Part shown: piece after piece, positions 38,052 to 45,905 of the stretch
Layout of the letters: each line of letters begins with the position of its first letter
How positions within the stretch are numbered: position 1 is the first letter of the stretch
The notes under the pieces: generated by a model
Database searches by the model: none
Seen by the model: the letters and a program-made list of their open reading frames with translations, nothing else
What the model was told of the DNA's origin: nothing
Position numbers and translations under genes: made by a program
Assembly (NCBI RefSeq): GCF_039522665.1
Contig: NZ_BAAADV010000002.1
Coordinates: 1-64,000, forward strand
Source: Natronoarchaeum mannanilyticum
GTDB taxonomy: Archaea; Halobacteriota; Halobacteria; Halobacteriales; Natronoarchaeaceae
Length of the DNA stretch: 64,000 nucleotides
Direction of reading: 5' to 3'

Positions 38052-39116
38052 ATGCCACACTACGATCCCGGTTCGGAAGATCGCCCGCACGGCGGCGACG
38101 CGGAGAACGACGAGGACAACTGGGGCCGTAGGCGCGCCCAGCGCGAGCGCCAGCACGGCGGGCAGGAAGACGACCGCGAGCGAGACGTCGATCGCAACCG
38201 CGGCGTCGATCGCGGCCGCGAGCGATCGGGCGGCGACGAGCCGACGCAGATCGACGATCGCGGGCGCAACGAGGGCCGGTCGGACGAGACGCAGGTGTCG
38301 CGACAGCGGCGTCAGCGAGGTCAGGGGCGCGGCCAGCGCGAAAACACGGACGAGCGCCGCGAACAGGGCCGCCGAGCCGGTAGCGAACGCCGAACCGAAG
38401 CTAGCCAGCAGCAGCGCCACGTGAGCGGTCGGGAGGAGCGAACGGCGCCCGACGGCGACCGGAACGCTCAGTCGGGCGGGGGCGAGCGCCGCGGGAGGCA
38501 GGGCGGCGAGCAGTACGGCGGAACGCAGGACAACCGGCAGGAACGACAGCGGCGGGCGCGGAACAGCGAGAACTTCCCGAGCGGCGATTCGGACCGCGGA
38601 AGCGAGGGCGGCGGACAGCGCGAGCGGTCCGGAAGCGATCGCCGGTACGGTTCGGCCGGCCAGTCGCGCGGCGGACAGTCCGGCGATCGGCGATCGGACT
38701 CCGGTCGGAGCGGCGGCCAGCGATCCGGCGGAGAGCGGGGCGGCGACCAGTTCTCGGTCGACGAGTCCCGCCACCGGGGCGAGGACGCCCAGTACGGCGG
38801 CGAGGGACGCCGACGCAACCGCGGCGGACGAGATCAGGGACGCACTCACCAGACGCCAGGGCAGCAAAACCCCGGGCAGTGGACGCAGGACGAGGAGCCG
38901 CGAGGACGGGATCGCGGTCAGCGCGCTCAGGGGCAGGAGCGATCCCTGCAGCAGACGGACGACCGACAACACCGCGGTCAGCAGAGCCGAAATCAGCGGG
39001 ACCGACGGGGACGGCAGTCCGAGGAGCCGAACAACACGTACCGACAGACCCAGGGCCAGGTCTGGAGCCAGCAGGGCGACGACCGACACGACGACCGCGA
39101 CGACGAGCGGTACTGA
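38052..39116 (+). CDS. intrinsically disordered Arg/Gly/Gln/Ser-rich protein
   Basis: 354 residues composed almost only of R, G, Q, S, D, E and N, with many RGG/RGQ/GGQ-like clusters. No hydrophobic core, no signal and no coiled coil. Third codon positions remain G/C-biased in this frame across its whole length, which argues it is truly coding rather than the opposite-strand frame of 914 codons that overlaps it. RGG-type low complexity is typical of RNA/DNA-binding, condensate-forming proteins, and is unexpected in an acidic haloarchaeal proteome because of its Arg content. It lies between nurA and herA. Confidence 0.72.
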   Translation: MPHYDPGSEDRPHGGDAENDEDNWGRRRAQRERQHGGQEDDRERDVDRNRGVDRGRERSGGDEPTQIDDRGRNEGRSDETQVSRQRRQRGQGRGQRENTDERREQGRRAGSERRTEASQQQRHVSGREERTAPDGDRNAQSGGGERRGRQGGEQYGGTQDNRQERQRRARNSENFPSGDSDRGSEGGGQRERSGSDRRYGSAGQSRGGQSGDRRSDSGRSGGQRSGGERGGDQFSVDESRHRGEDAQYGGEGRRRNRGGRDQGRTHQTPGQQNPGQWTQDEEPRGRDRGQRAQGQERSLQQTDDRQHRGQQSRNQRDRRGRQSEEPNNTYRQTQGQVWSQQGDDRHDDRDDERY

Positions 39117-39242
39117 GCGCCGAGACCGGTGTTGACGGCCCGTTCCCGAGGGGCCACCTCGCCCGCCCGAGCCCGGTTCGCTCGTCGGTCCCGCGATCCG
39201 GCGAGGGAAACGCGTTTTAGGGACGGCCCTAATGACCGGGAC

Positions 39243-41090
39243 ATGGCAGATCTGGGCGACTTCGAGGAGTTCGACGACGGCGCGGACGCGGACGACGCCG
39301 GGAGCCCGGCCACTGAGGCCGACGGGGACCCCGGCGATCTCGACGAAGCGTCGTCGGCGTCCGATGGGACGGGCGCGGAGGACGGCGTCGACGAGTTCGA
39401 AACGGTCGACGCCGATCCAGCGGGATCGGATCGGGGCATCGGGACGGTCGCGGTCTCCCAGGGGCTTCGTATCGCCGAGGACGCGGAGGACTCCTGCGTT
39501 CGCGCCTACATCACCGCCGGAAACCGGTCGTCGATCCGGATCGGCAAGTACCTGCTCGTGCCCTACCCCGACGGGGAGCGGCTGTTCGCGCGCATCGCCG
39601 GCCTGGAGTACGCTCAGGAGTTCCACGCCGACGACGCGACCGAGATCCACGCCCGGCGCGCGATGCGCCAGGACGGCATCGACGAAGCCGACTACAAGTT
39701 CCTCGCGGATCTCGAAGCGCTCGCCGTGCTGTACGAGGACGACGGCGAGCTCAAGCGCCGGATGACCGATCGGGTCCCGAAGCCCCAGACCGTCGTGCGG
39801 GAGGCGACCGACACCGGCGAGATCAAGACCGGTCTGAAGATCCCCGACGACGGCGTCTTCCTCGGACACCTCTCGGTCGGCGGCGAGAAAGTCCGGACGA
39901 GCGCCGAGCCGCCGACGATCGACTACCGGCTCAAGGACGACTACGAGGACGGCGACCCGCTCGCGTTCCGGCACACGCTCGTCGCCGGCGGCACAGGGTC
40001 GGGCAAGACCCACACCGCGAAGAATCTCCTCCGGCAGTTCCTCGACGAGGAGCGGACCTACCGAATGGACGACGGCCGACAGGCTCGCCCCGCAGTCGTC
40101 CAGTTCGACCCGCAGGACGAGTACGCCCAGATGCACGACGACAACGACGACCTCTCGGACGCAGACGCCCGCCGCTACGAGCGTGAAGGAATCGCCCACG
40201 GCGGCCACGACGACACGATCGCCTTCGTCCCGAAGGTCGGCGACGCGACGTACGCGACCGACGACCACCGCGCCGAGCAGGTCGAGTTCACGATTCCCTT
40301 CTCGATGGTGCGGGCCAACGAGTGGCTCGTCGCCGGCGGCGGCCTCAACGACAACCAGTACAACGGGTTGCGGCTGCTGATCGACCGCTTTTTCGACCAG
40401 TACGGCTCCGGCGGTACCTACGAGCAGTTCATGACGTTCCTCGACGACCCCGCGCTCCGGGAGGAACTCGACGAGGGCGGGCAAGTCCACGAGGCGACGT
40501 TCGACGCCGTCCATCGCCGGGTGCGAGGCTTCGGCAACGTGTTCGACCAGGACGCCCGCCCGATCACCGAGCAGATCGAGCGGTTCGTCCGCCCCGGCGG
40601 GATGACGGTCGTCCCGACGTACCACATCAACGACACGCGGGCGACCGAGACGATCGTGCTCGCCGTCTCCAGCCTGCTGGTCGACCAGAAGCTATCGAAC
40701 GACCCCCTCTACGACCGGATCAAGGAGACGCCGGTCGTCCTCGGGATGGACGAGGCCCACAACTTCCTCACCGACGCCGAGAGCGCGCAAGCGCGCCGTG
40801 TGATCGGCAAGTTCACCGACGCCGCCAAGCAGGGCCGCAAGGAGCGCTTGGGTCTCTTTCTGATCACGCAGGACCCGCAGGACATCGCCGATTCCGTGTT
40901 CAAGCAGATCAACACGACGCTCGTTCTCAACCTCGGCGACGAGGACGCCATCAAGAGCGTCAACATCCCCGCGAACTTAGAGAGCAAGGTCCCCTACATG
41001 GAGAAGGGCCAGATGGTCGTGTACTCGCCGGACAACTCCGAGCCGGTCGAGCTGACCGGGCTGTCGAACTGCGTGACGCGGCACAACTGA
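39243..41090 (+). CDS. herA: HerA-type DNA-translocating ATPase
   Basis: 615 residues from ATG 39243 after an acidic ~60-residue start. The beta-barrel HAS domain is at about 65-215, then Walker A AGGTGSGKT (about 248-256) and Walker B VVLGMDEAHN (about 497-506), and the C-terminal arginine-finger region of FtsK/HerA ATPases. HerA forms a hexamer that loads NurA for end resection. The fixed gene neighbourhood with NurA upstream supports the assignment. A universal stress protein gene follows. Confidence 0.9.
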   Translation: MADLGDFEEFDDGADADDAGSPATEADGDPGDLDEASSASDGTGAEDGVDEFETVDADPAGSDRGIGTVAVSQGLRIAEDAEDSCVRAYITAGNRSSIRIGKYLLVPYPDGERLFARIAGLEYAQEFHADDATEIHARRAMRQDGIDEADYKFLADLEALAVLYEDDGELKRRMTDRVPKPQTVVREATDTGEIKTGLKIPDDGVFLGHLSVGGEKVRTSAEPPTIDYRLKDDYEDGDPLAFRHTLVAGGTGSGKTHTAKNLLRQFLDEERTYRMDDGRQARPAVVQFDPQDEYAQMHDDNDDLSDADARRYEREGIAHGGHDDTIAFVPKVGDATYATDDHRAEQVEFTIPFSMVRANEWLVAGGGLNDNQYNGLRLLIDRFFDQYGSGGTYEQFMTFLDDPALREELDEGGQVHEATFDAVHRRVRGFGNVFDQDARPITEQIERFVRPGGMTVVPTYHINDTRATETIVLAVSSLLVDQKLSNDPLYDRIKETPVVLGMDEAHNFLTDAESAQARRVIGKFTDAAKQGRKERLGLFLITQDPQDIADSVFKQINTTLVLNLGDEDAIKSVNIPANLESKVPYMEKGQMVVYSPDNSEPVELTGLSNCVTRHN

Positions 41091-41167
41091 CGCCCTGCCG
41101 GCGGACCGCGGGCGAGAGACCCGGCGCCGGAGGTGGATTTTTGTCAGTTCGGCTCTCACGTCACAGC

Positions 41168-41596
41168 ATGGCAAAGACCGTTCTCGTCGCGATCGACGGA
41201 TCGCCCCAGTCGAAGGAAGCGCTGGAACACGCGCTCGACGAACACCCCGAAGCCGAGATCGTCGCGCTGACGGTCGTCGACCCCGCGGAGGCCGGCTACT
41301 CCGTCGAGGGCGCGGCGCCTGATTTCCCCCAGGAGTGGTACGAAACCGCCGAGCAGGAGGCCGAGCACCTGCTAGAGGACGCCGAAGAGCGGGCCGTCGA
41401 GGCCGACCAGTCGATTACGACCGCCAGCGCCGTCGGCCGGCCGGCCAACGCCATCGTCGAGTACGCCGAGGATCAGGGGGTCGACCACATCGTGCTGGGT
41501 AGCCACGGCCGGACGGGGATGTCCCGGATTCTGCTCGGAAGCGTCGCGGAGACGGTGATGCGACGGTCGACGGTGCCGGTGACCGTGGTGCGGTAG
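41168..41596 (+). CDS. universal stress protein (UspA family)
   Basis: 142 residues from ATG 41168. The ATP-binding Usp pattern is complete: VLVAIDGSPQSKEALEHAL at the N-terminus and GSHGRTGMSRILLGSVAE (about 115-132) with the Gly-x2-Gly-x9-Gly-Ser nucleotide motif. Dozens of paralogues are usual in haloarchaea. The role is stress-related and not otherwise specified. Confidence 0.93.
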   Translation: MAKTVLVAIDGSPQSKEALEHALDEHPEAEIVALTVVDPAEAGYSVEGAAPDFPQEWYETAEQEAEHLLEDAEERAVEADQSITTASAVGRPANAIVEYAEDQGVDHIVLGSHGRTGMSRILLGSVAETVMRRSTVPVTVVR

Positions 41597-41607
41597 GCCT
41601 TCGCCGA

Positions 41608-41967
41608 TTATCGATCGGCCTCGCCCGCCCGCAAGCTGCGCTCGATCCGGGCGACGTTGACGCCGATCCACAGCAGCGCGACGACGCCGACGGCCGTCAG
41701 CAGGCTCGCAGCCGTGAACAGCGCGTACAGCAACACGAAGCCGCCCAGGCCGACGATCGCCGTGTCTTCGACGCGCCGGGTGTCCGTTCCGTTTCGCTGC
41801 CGCCAGTCCAGTACGACGTAGAGACCACACGCGCTCGCGAGACCGATCCCTAACAGGAGACTCGCACCGGTGATCAGCGTGTAGCTCAGCCCGGCGAGTC
41901 CTACGATGACTACGAGTGCGGTCACGGCGATCTGTAGGCGGTCGGACGATCGCGTAGTGGTGCTCAT
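41608..41967 (-). CDS. small membrane protein of unknown function
   Basis: 119 residues with four predicted membrane segments in two hairpins (about 12-30, 34-50, 68-84 and 86-102) and a charged C-terminus. No recognisable family. Convergent with the Usp gene. Confidence 0.65.
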   Translation of the reverse strand: MSTTTRSSDRLQIAVTALVVIVGLAGLSYTLITGASLLLGIGLASACGLYVVLDWRQRNGTDTRRVEDTAIVGLGGFVLLYALFTAASLLTAVGVVALLWIGVNVARIERSLRAGEADR

Positions 41968-42030
41968 CTGATCGAACGATCGGCGGCGAAATAAATAAGG
42001 GTTCGGGCGGATCGCGGCCCGCTACCGCCC

Positions 42031-43107
42031 TCAGAACGCCCGCAGGTCGTCGAGCACCGCGGCCGCGCTGCCGTCGTCGATCGCCTCGCGCGCGGCGTCG
42101 AGGCCGTCGTCGAGCGAGTCGACGTCGTCCCGCGCGTAGATCCGGAACGCGGCGTTGAGCGCGATCGCGTCGGCGAACTGGTCGTCGCGCTCGCCCGCGA
42201 GGACCGCCTCCGTGATCTCCGCGGAGTCGGCCTGCACGTCGTCGACGTAGAGGTCCTCCTCCTCGAAGTCCATCCCGTACTCGGGCGTCTCGATCTCGTA
42301 GTCCTCGAAGGCTTCCCCGCCGCCGTTCTCGGACCACTCGGCGACCTTGGTGTAGCCCGGGCGAATGTCGTCGTACCCCTCCATCCCCTGGAACATGATC
42401 ACTTTCGCGGGCGAGACGTGCTCGCTCTTCTGGAACGTCTCGACGACCTTCTTGGCGAACGCCAGGTGGTAGAAGCTGCCGAGGTGGACGTCGGCGTTCG
42501 CGGGATTGGCAAGCGTCTCGATCGTGTTGACGAACGTGCGCACGCCCATCTTCTCGCGGCGCTCTGAGAGCTCATCGATCCGCGGGTTGAAGGCGGGCTG
42601 GTAGTAGAAGCCGAAGCCGGTCTCGTCGACCATGTCGGCGCTCTCCTCGGGGTCGAGCTCCGTTCGGACGCCGAGCTCGTCCAGCACGTGCTTGTAGGCG
42701 TCTTGCTTCTGGGTCGGCACGCGGTCGCCGCTGTGGACGACGATCGGCGTCCCCGCCGCGGCGGCGACGACGCCGGCGCCGACGCCGAGGAGGGCGGAGC
42801 GCCCCTTGCCGTCGTAGTTGGCGCCGCAGTCGACCGGGTCGGCGTCGGGCTCGGCGACGACCGTCGACTCCTCGGCCATCACGTCGACGTAGGAGCCCAG
42901 CTCCTCGGGCGTGTTGCGCTTCCAGCGGTTCGCGAGCCAGAACGCGCCGAGCGTCGTCGGGTCGGGCTCGTCGTCGAGGATGCGCTGAAACGCTTCACGG
43001 GCTTGCGCGCGAGACATATCGTCGGCCGACTTCGAGCCGGAGCCGACGACCTCGGTCATCAGCCGATCGAGCGGCCACTCGCCGTACTCCTGGGACGTCT
43101 GGGCCAT
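42031..43107 (-). CDS. TrpD2-like (anthranilate phosphoribosyltransferase homologue) protein
   Basis: 358 residues with the TrpD/YbiB nucleoside-phosphorylase-like fold: N-terminal helical domain, then GKGRSALLGVGAGVVAAAAGTPIVVHSGD (about 97-125), the phosphate/PRPP loop region, and GVRTFVNTIETLANPA. The canonical TrpD GTGGD is altered to ANYDGKG, so it is more likely a TrpD2 than the tryptophan enzyme, and no trp genes are near. Members of the TrpD2 group bind nucleic acid. Confidence 0.75.
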   Translation of the reverse strand: MAQTSQEYGEWPLDRLMTEVVGSGSKSADDMSRAQAREAFQRILDDEPDPTTLGAFWLANRWKRNTPEELGSYVDVMAEESTVVAEPDADPVDCGANYDGKGRSALLGVGAGVVAAAAGTPIVVHSGDRVPTQKQDAYKHVLDELGVRTELDPEESADMVDETGFGFYYQPAFNPRIDELSERREKMGVRTFVNTIETLANPANADVHLGSFYHLAFAKKVVETFQKSEHVSPAKVIMFQGMEGYDDIRPGYTKVAEWSENGGGEAFEDYEIETPEYGMDFEEEDLYVDDVQADSAEITEAVLAGERDDQFADAIALNAAFRIYARDDVDSLDDGLDAAREAIDDGSAAAVLDDLRAF

Positions 43108-43430
43108 GGCGAGAAGTTAGGATAGAAGACGCAAAAGCGTCCCGTTTCCGGCCTCGTGTGCGCCGCTCGTCGGTGGAACTGACCGAACGTCGAGTGGCGA
43201 GCAGGCGACGCGTTCCGCGGGTGCTACAGGGGTCCGGATCGACGCGCCGCGCTCGTCTGCGGGGTGTCCGCGACGCGCCCGCGAGGGCGCTCGGAGCGAT
43301 CCGGAGCCGTCGTCAGGTCACGTCGCGGTGTCGCCGCGGCATCGTACTTGAACGTGTGGCAGAATGCGGCCCGCGCGTCCGACTGGCCGCACCCGAAAAA
43401 GGTACGTTCGTTCCGTCCAACGTAGTGGCA
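43108..43430. other. divergent intergenic region
   Basis: The 323 bases separate the TrpD2-like gene and the siroheme decarboxylase. I see no gene. Frames present lack motifs; an alternative longer N-terminus of the decarboxylase gene would run from 43158, but the family starts at 43431. Confidence 0.4.
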
Positions 43431-44513
43431 ATGAGTCTCCGGTCGGCCGACTGGCGCGAGCGCCTCGACGACGTGGACGCCGCGATCGTCGACGGGTTCC
43501 AGAGCGGCTTCCCGATCGAGGAGCGCCCGTTCCGGGCCCTGGGTGACGCGGTCGGCGTCGGCGAGGACGAGGCGCTGGCTCGCGTCGAGCGGCTGTACGA
43601 CGACGGCATCTTCCGGCGGTTCGGGCCGGTGTTGAACCCGCCGGTGATCGGCAGCTCGACGCTGGCGGCGGTCAGCGTGCCCGACGAACGGTTCGAGGAG
43701 GTCGCGGCCGTGATCAACGACTACCGCCAGGTCAACCACAACTACCGGCGGGACCACGAGTGGAACATGTGGTTCGTCGTGACCGCCGGCTCGCGCGAGC
43801 GCCGCGACGAGATCCTCGCCGAGATCGAGGCGCGGACGGGACTGTCGGTGCTGAACCTGCCGATGCTGACTGACTTCTACATCAATCTGGAGTTCCCCGT
43901 CGTCAACGCCGACCGGTTCGCGCGGGAGACCGACGCCGACGCGGTGCCGGGCGAGAGCGAGTCGGACGGCGAGTTCGGAAGCGCGGACGCCTCGGCGACC
44001 CGGATCAGCGAGGAGGCGACCGGCGACCTCTCGGCGTTCGAGGCCGATCTACTGTTGGAGATCCAGTCGGGGTTCCCGCTGACGGCGACGCCGTACGCCG
44101 ACGTCGCCGAACGGCTCGACGCGGAGGTGGCGGACGTCCTCGACGCCGTCGACCGGCTGCTCGTCGAGGGGTGTATCAAGCGGATCGGCTGCGTCGTCAA
44201 CCACGTTCTCACCGGGTTCGACAGCAACTGCATGGTCGTCTGGGACGTGCCGGACGACGAACTCGACGAGCGGGGCGTCGCCACCGGCTCCCTGCCGTAC
44301 GTGACGCTGTGTTACCACCGGCCGCGGCGGCCGGAGCTCGACTGGGAGTACAACCTGTTCACGATGATCCACGGACGGGATCCGGAGGCGGTCGACGAGA
44401 AGATCGACGAGTTGGCGGCCGAGTATCTGCCGTGCGATCACGAGCGGCTGTACTCGACGGAGACGCTGAAACAGACGGGCGCTCGCTACGAAGAGCTGGT
44501 GTCCGAACGTTAG
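43431..44513 (+). CDS. fused siroheme decarboxylase AhbA-AhbB
   Basis: 361 residues. Two AsnC/Lrp-like Ahb repeats in one chain: the first (about 8-165) with a winged helix and VNHNYRRDHEWNMWFVVTA, the second (about 190-361) with LPYVTLCYHRPRRPELDWEYNLFTMIHG. The H-N-Y-R and C-Y-H-R stretches are the siroheme-binding histidine/arginine signatures of AhbA/AhbB, which decarboxylate siroheme to 12,18-didecarboxysiroheme in the alternative heme pathway. Genome annotations often call these Lrp regulators. The fusion of both halves is seen directly. Confidence 0.8.
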   Translation: MSLRSADWRERLDDVDAAIVDGFQSGFPIEERPFRALGDAVGVGEDEALARVERLYDDGIFRRFGPVLNPPVIGSSTLAAVSVPDERFEEVAAVINDYRQVNHNYRRDHEWNMWFVVTAGSRERRDEILAEIEARTGLSVLNLPMLTDFYINLEFPVVNADRFARETDADAVPGESESDGEFGSADASATRISEEATGDLSAFEADLLLEIQSGFPLTATPYADVAERLDAEVADVLDAVDRLLVEGCIKRIGCVVNHVLTGFDSNCMVVWDVPDDELDERGVATGSLPYVTLCYHRPRRPELDWEYNLFTMIHGRDPEAVDEKIDELAAEYLPCDHERLYSTETLKQTGARYEELVSER

Positions 44514-44767
44514 TCGGCGGTGACGTACAGTATCGGGGACAGGACGACGAGCCCGAGCCCCGCGAGGCGGAACAGCGGCGTCTCGACCATCTGGAACGGC
44601 GTCACCATGAAGACGATCCCGAACAGGATCAGATTGAGCGCGAGCACCTTCCGGGACCGGAGCGGGAGCGACGCCAGCATCACCAGCGCGAACACCACGA
44701 GGAGCGCGTGCCCGATGTGGTAGTCCAGCAGGAAGTTATCTATCACCTGCAGCGGTAGCGCGGTCAT
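44510..44767 (-). CDS. small membrane protein of unknown function
   Basis: 85 residues with three predicted membrane helices (about 20-34, 42-57, 66-82). It overlaps the end of the AhbAB gene by four bases on the opposite strand. No recognised family. Confidence 0.6.
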   Translation of the reverse strand: MTALPLQVIDNFLLDYHIGHALLVVFALVMLASLPLRSRKVLALNLILFGIVFMVTPFQMVETPLFRLAGLGLVVLSPILYVTAD

Positions 44768-44830
44768 TCGTATGCTACAGTGCCCGCGAGCCAGCCTTTA
44801 AACTTCCGTTCGCGCGCCGTCGCGCGACCG

Positions 44831-45052
44831 TCATTCGATCGGGCCGGTGATATCGAGCGGTCGAAGCCACACGTACCAGACGACGACCAGCATGCCGAAA
44901 AAGCCCGTTGCGAACGCGAACGCGCCCAGCGTCGAGAGCCCGGCCTGGTGGAACGCGCGGCTTACCAGCCCCGGGACGACGATACCGGCGATCACGACCA
45001 GCAACGCGCGCACCATCTGGGACTTCGAGTCGTCGGTCGCGGCGTCACTCAT
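44831..45052 (-). CDS. small membrane protein, two helices
   Basis: 73 residues from ATG 45052 (MSDAATDDSKSQMVRALLVV). Two hydrophobic segments at about 13-32 and 42-62. It is probably transcribed with the small membrane gene at 44510-44767 on the same strand, 63 bases apart. Function unknown. Confidence 0.55.
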   Translation of the reverse strand: MSDAATDDSKSQMVRALLVVIAGIVVPGLVSRAFHQAGLSTLGAFAFATGFFGMLVVVWYVWLRPLDITGPIE

Positions 45053-45491
45053 CGGTCGATCCCTCCGCTCGACGCGGCCCTCGTTCCATGCCACCGACTA
45101 CGCGCTGGAGCCGCCTCAATGGCACGGTTCGCCCGTGAGGAGTGGGCACACGCGGAACGAACCATGGAGCGTGTGACAGCGTGTGCCCGTGTACACGTGG
45201 GATCGAACTGGCACATAAATGCACGCGCCGATCGGTCCTGACGAGCGTGGTAAGCGCTCGCTGGCGTTCCGCTCCGCGAGCTATCACACGAAACATACTT
45301 CTCCTGGAAATCGCCACTGTGGGTACTCAATGGGCGGCTGAGTGGTAACGCGCTAGCGCTGGAACCCGCCGTCGAGCGGCGTCTGATTCGTGAGACGAAA
45401 GTATCGGACTAATCCCTCATTTCCCAGCAATCTATCGTATAACTGGTATATACTAAACAGCGGTGGTGTCGAACCCCCAGTGGAGTCCACA
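45053..45491. other. 439-base gap upstream of the sequon-rich lipoprotein
   Basis: No supported gene. Several low-complexity hairpins occur. A TATA-like GGTATATACTAA lies at about 45447-45458, 34-45 bases before the lipoprotein ATG. Confidence 0.45.
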
Positions 45492-45866
45492 ATGAAACGA
45501 CCTGATCGACGACGATTTCTGGAAATCGCTGGAGGAATCGGCGCGCTCGCTCTCGCCGGGTGTACGGACACCGGTGGCGGTGACAACGAGACAGACGACG
45601 GTGACGGCACCGAGGACAACGAGACAGACGACGGCGCCGGTACCGAGGACAACGAGACGGACGACGGCATCGGTACCGAAGACAACGAGACCGACGACGG
45701 ACTCGGTAACGAGACTAACGAGACCGAGGGCGGACTCAACGAAACCGGTAACGAGACCGAAGGTATGGGTAACGAGACTAACGAGACCGAGGGCGGACTC
45801 AACGAAACCGGCAACGAGTCGACCGGCGTCGGCAACGAGTCCGATAACGAGTCCGACGGACTGTAG
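45492..45866 (+). CDS. Tat lipoprotein of tandem N-glycosylation sequons
   Basis: 124 residues. The Tat motif DRRRFLEIAGG is followed by a lipobox LALAGC at about residue 24, so it should be lipid-anchored on the cell surface. The rest is a repeat of DNETDDG-x-GTE and NETNETEGGLNETG units, containing 14 Asn-Glu-Thr/Ser sequons, each a potential N-glycosylation site. There is no other domain. It is likely a heavily glycosylated, highly acidic surface spacer. Its neighbour downstream is the iron transporter permease on the other strand. Confidence 0.75.
   Translation: MKRPDRRRFLEIAGGIGALALAGCTDTGGGDNETDDGDGTEDNETDDGAGTEDNETDDGIGTEDNETDDGLGNETNETEGGLNETGNETEGMGNETNETEGGLNETGNESTGVGNESDNESDGL
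45583..45840 (+). repeat. tandem coding repeats in the sequon-rich lipoprotein
   Basis: Units of about 36 bases (ACAACGAGACNGACGACGG with a variable end) occur about four times. Then a 69-base unit (TAACGAGACTAACGAGACCG and following) occurs twice. Such repeats can expand or contract by slippage. Confidence 0.7.
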
Positions 45867-45905
45867 AACGGTACTTCTCTCTGTTTTTGTGCCGCTGTTC
45901 GATTC

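Noticed and set aside
37881-40625. A 914-codon frame on the minus strand
   Set aside because: It covers the NurA-HerA interval antisense to HerA, which is certain. The disordered-protein frame on the plus strand has the better third-position bias, so I treat the long frame as a shadow.
45583-45840. Repeats in the lipoprotein as a CRISPR array
   Set aside because: The units are in-frame coding repeats without unique spacers, and no cas gene is nearby.
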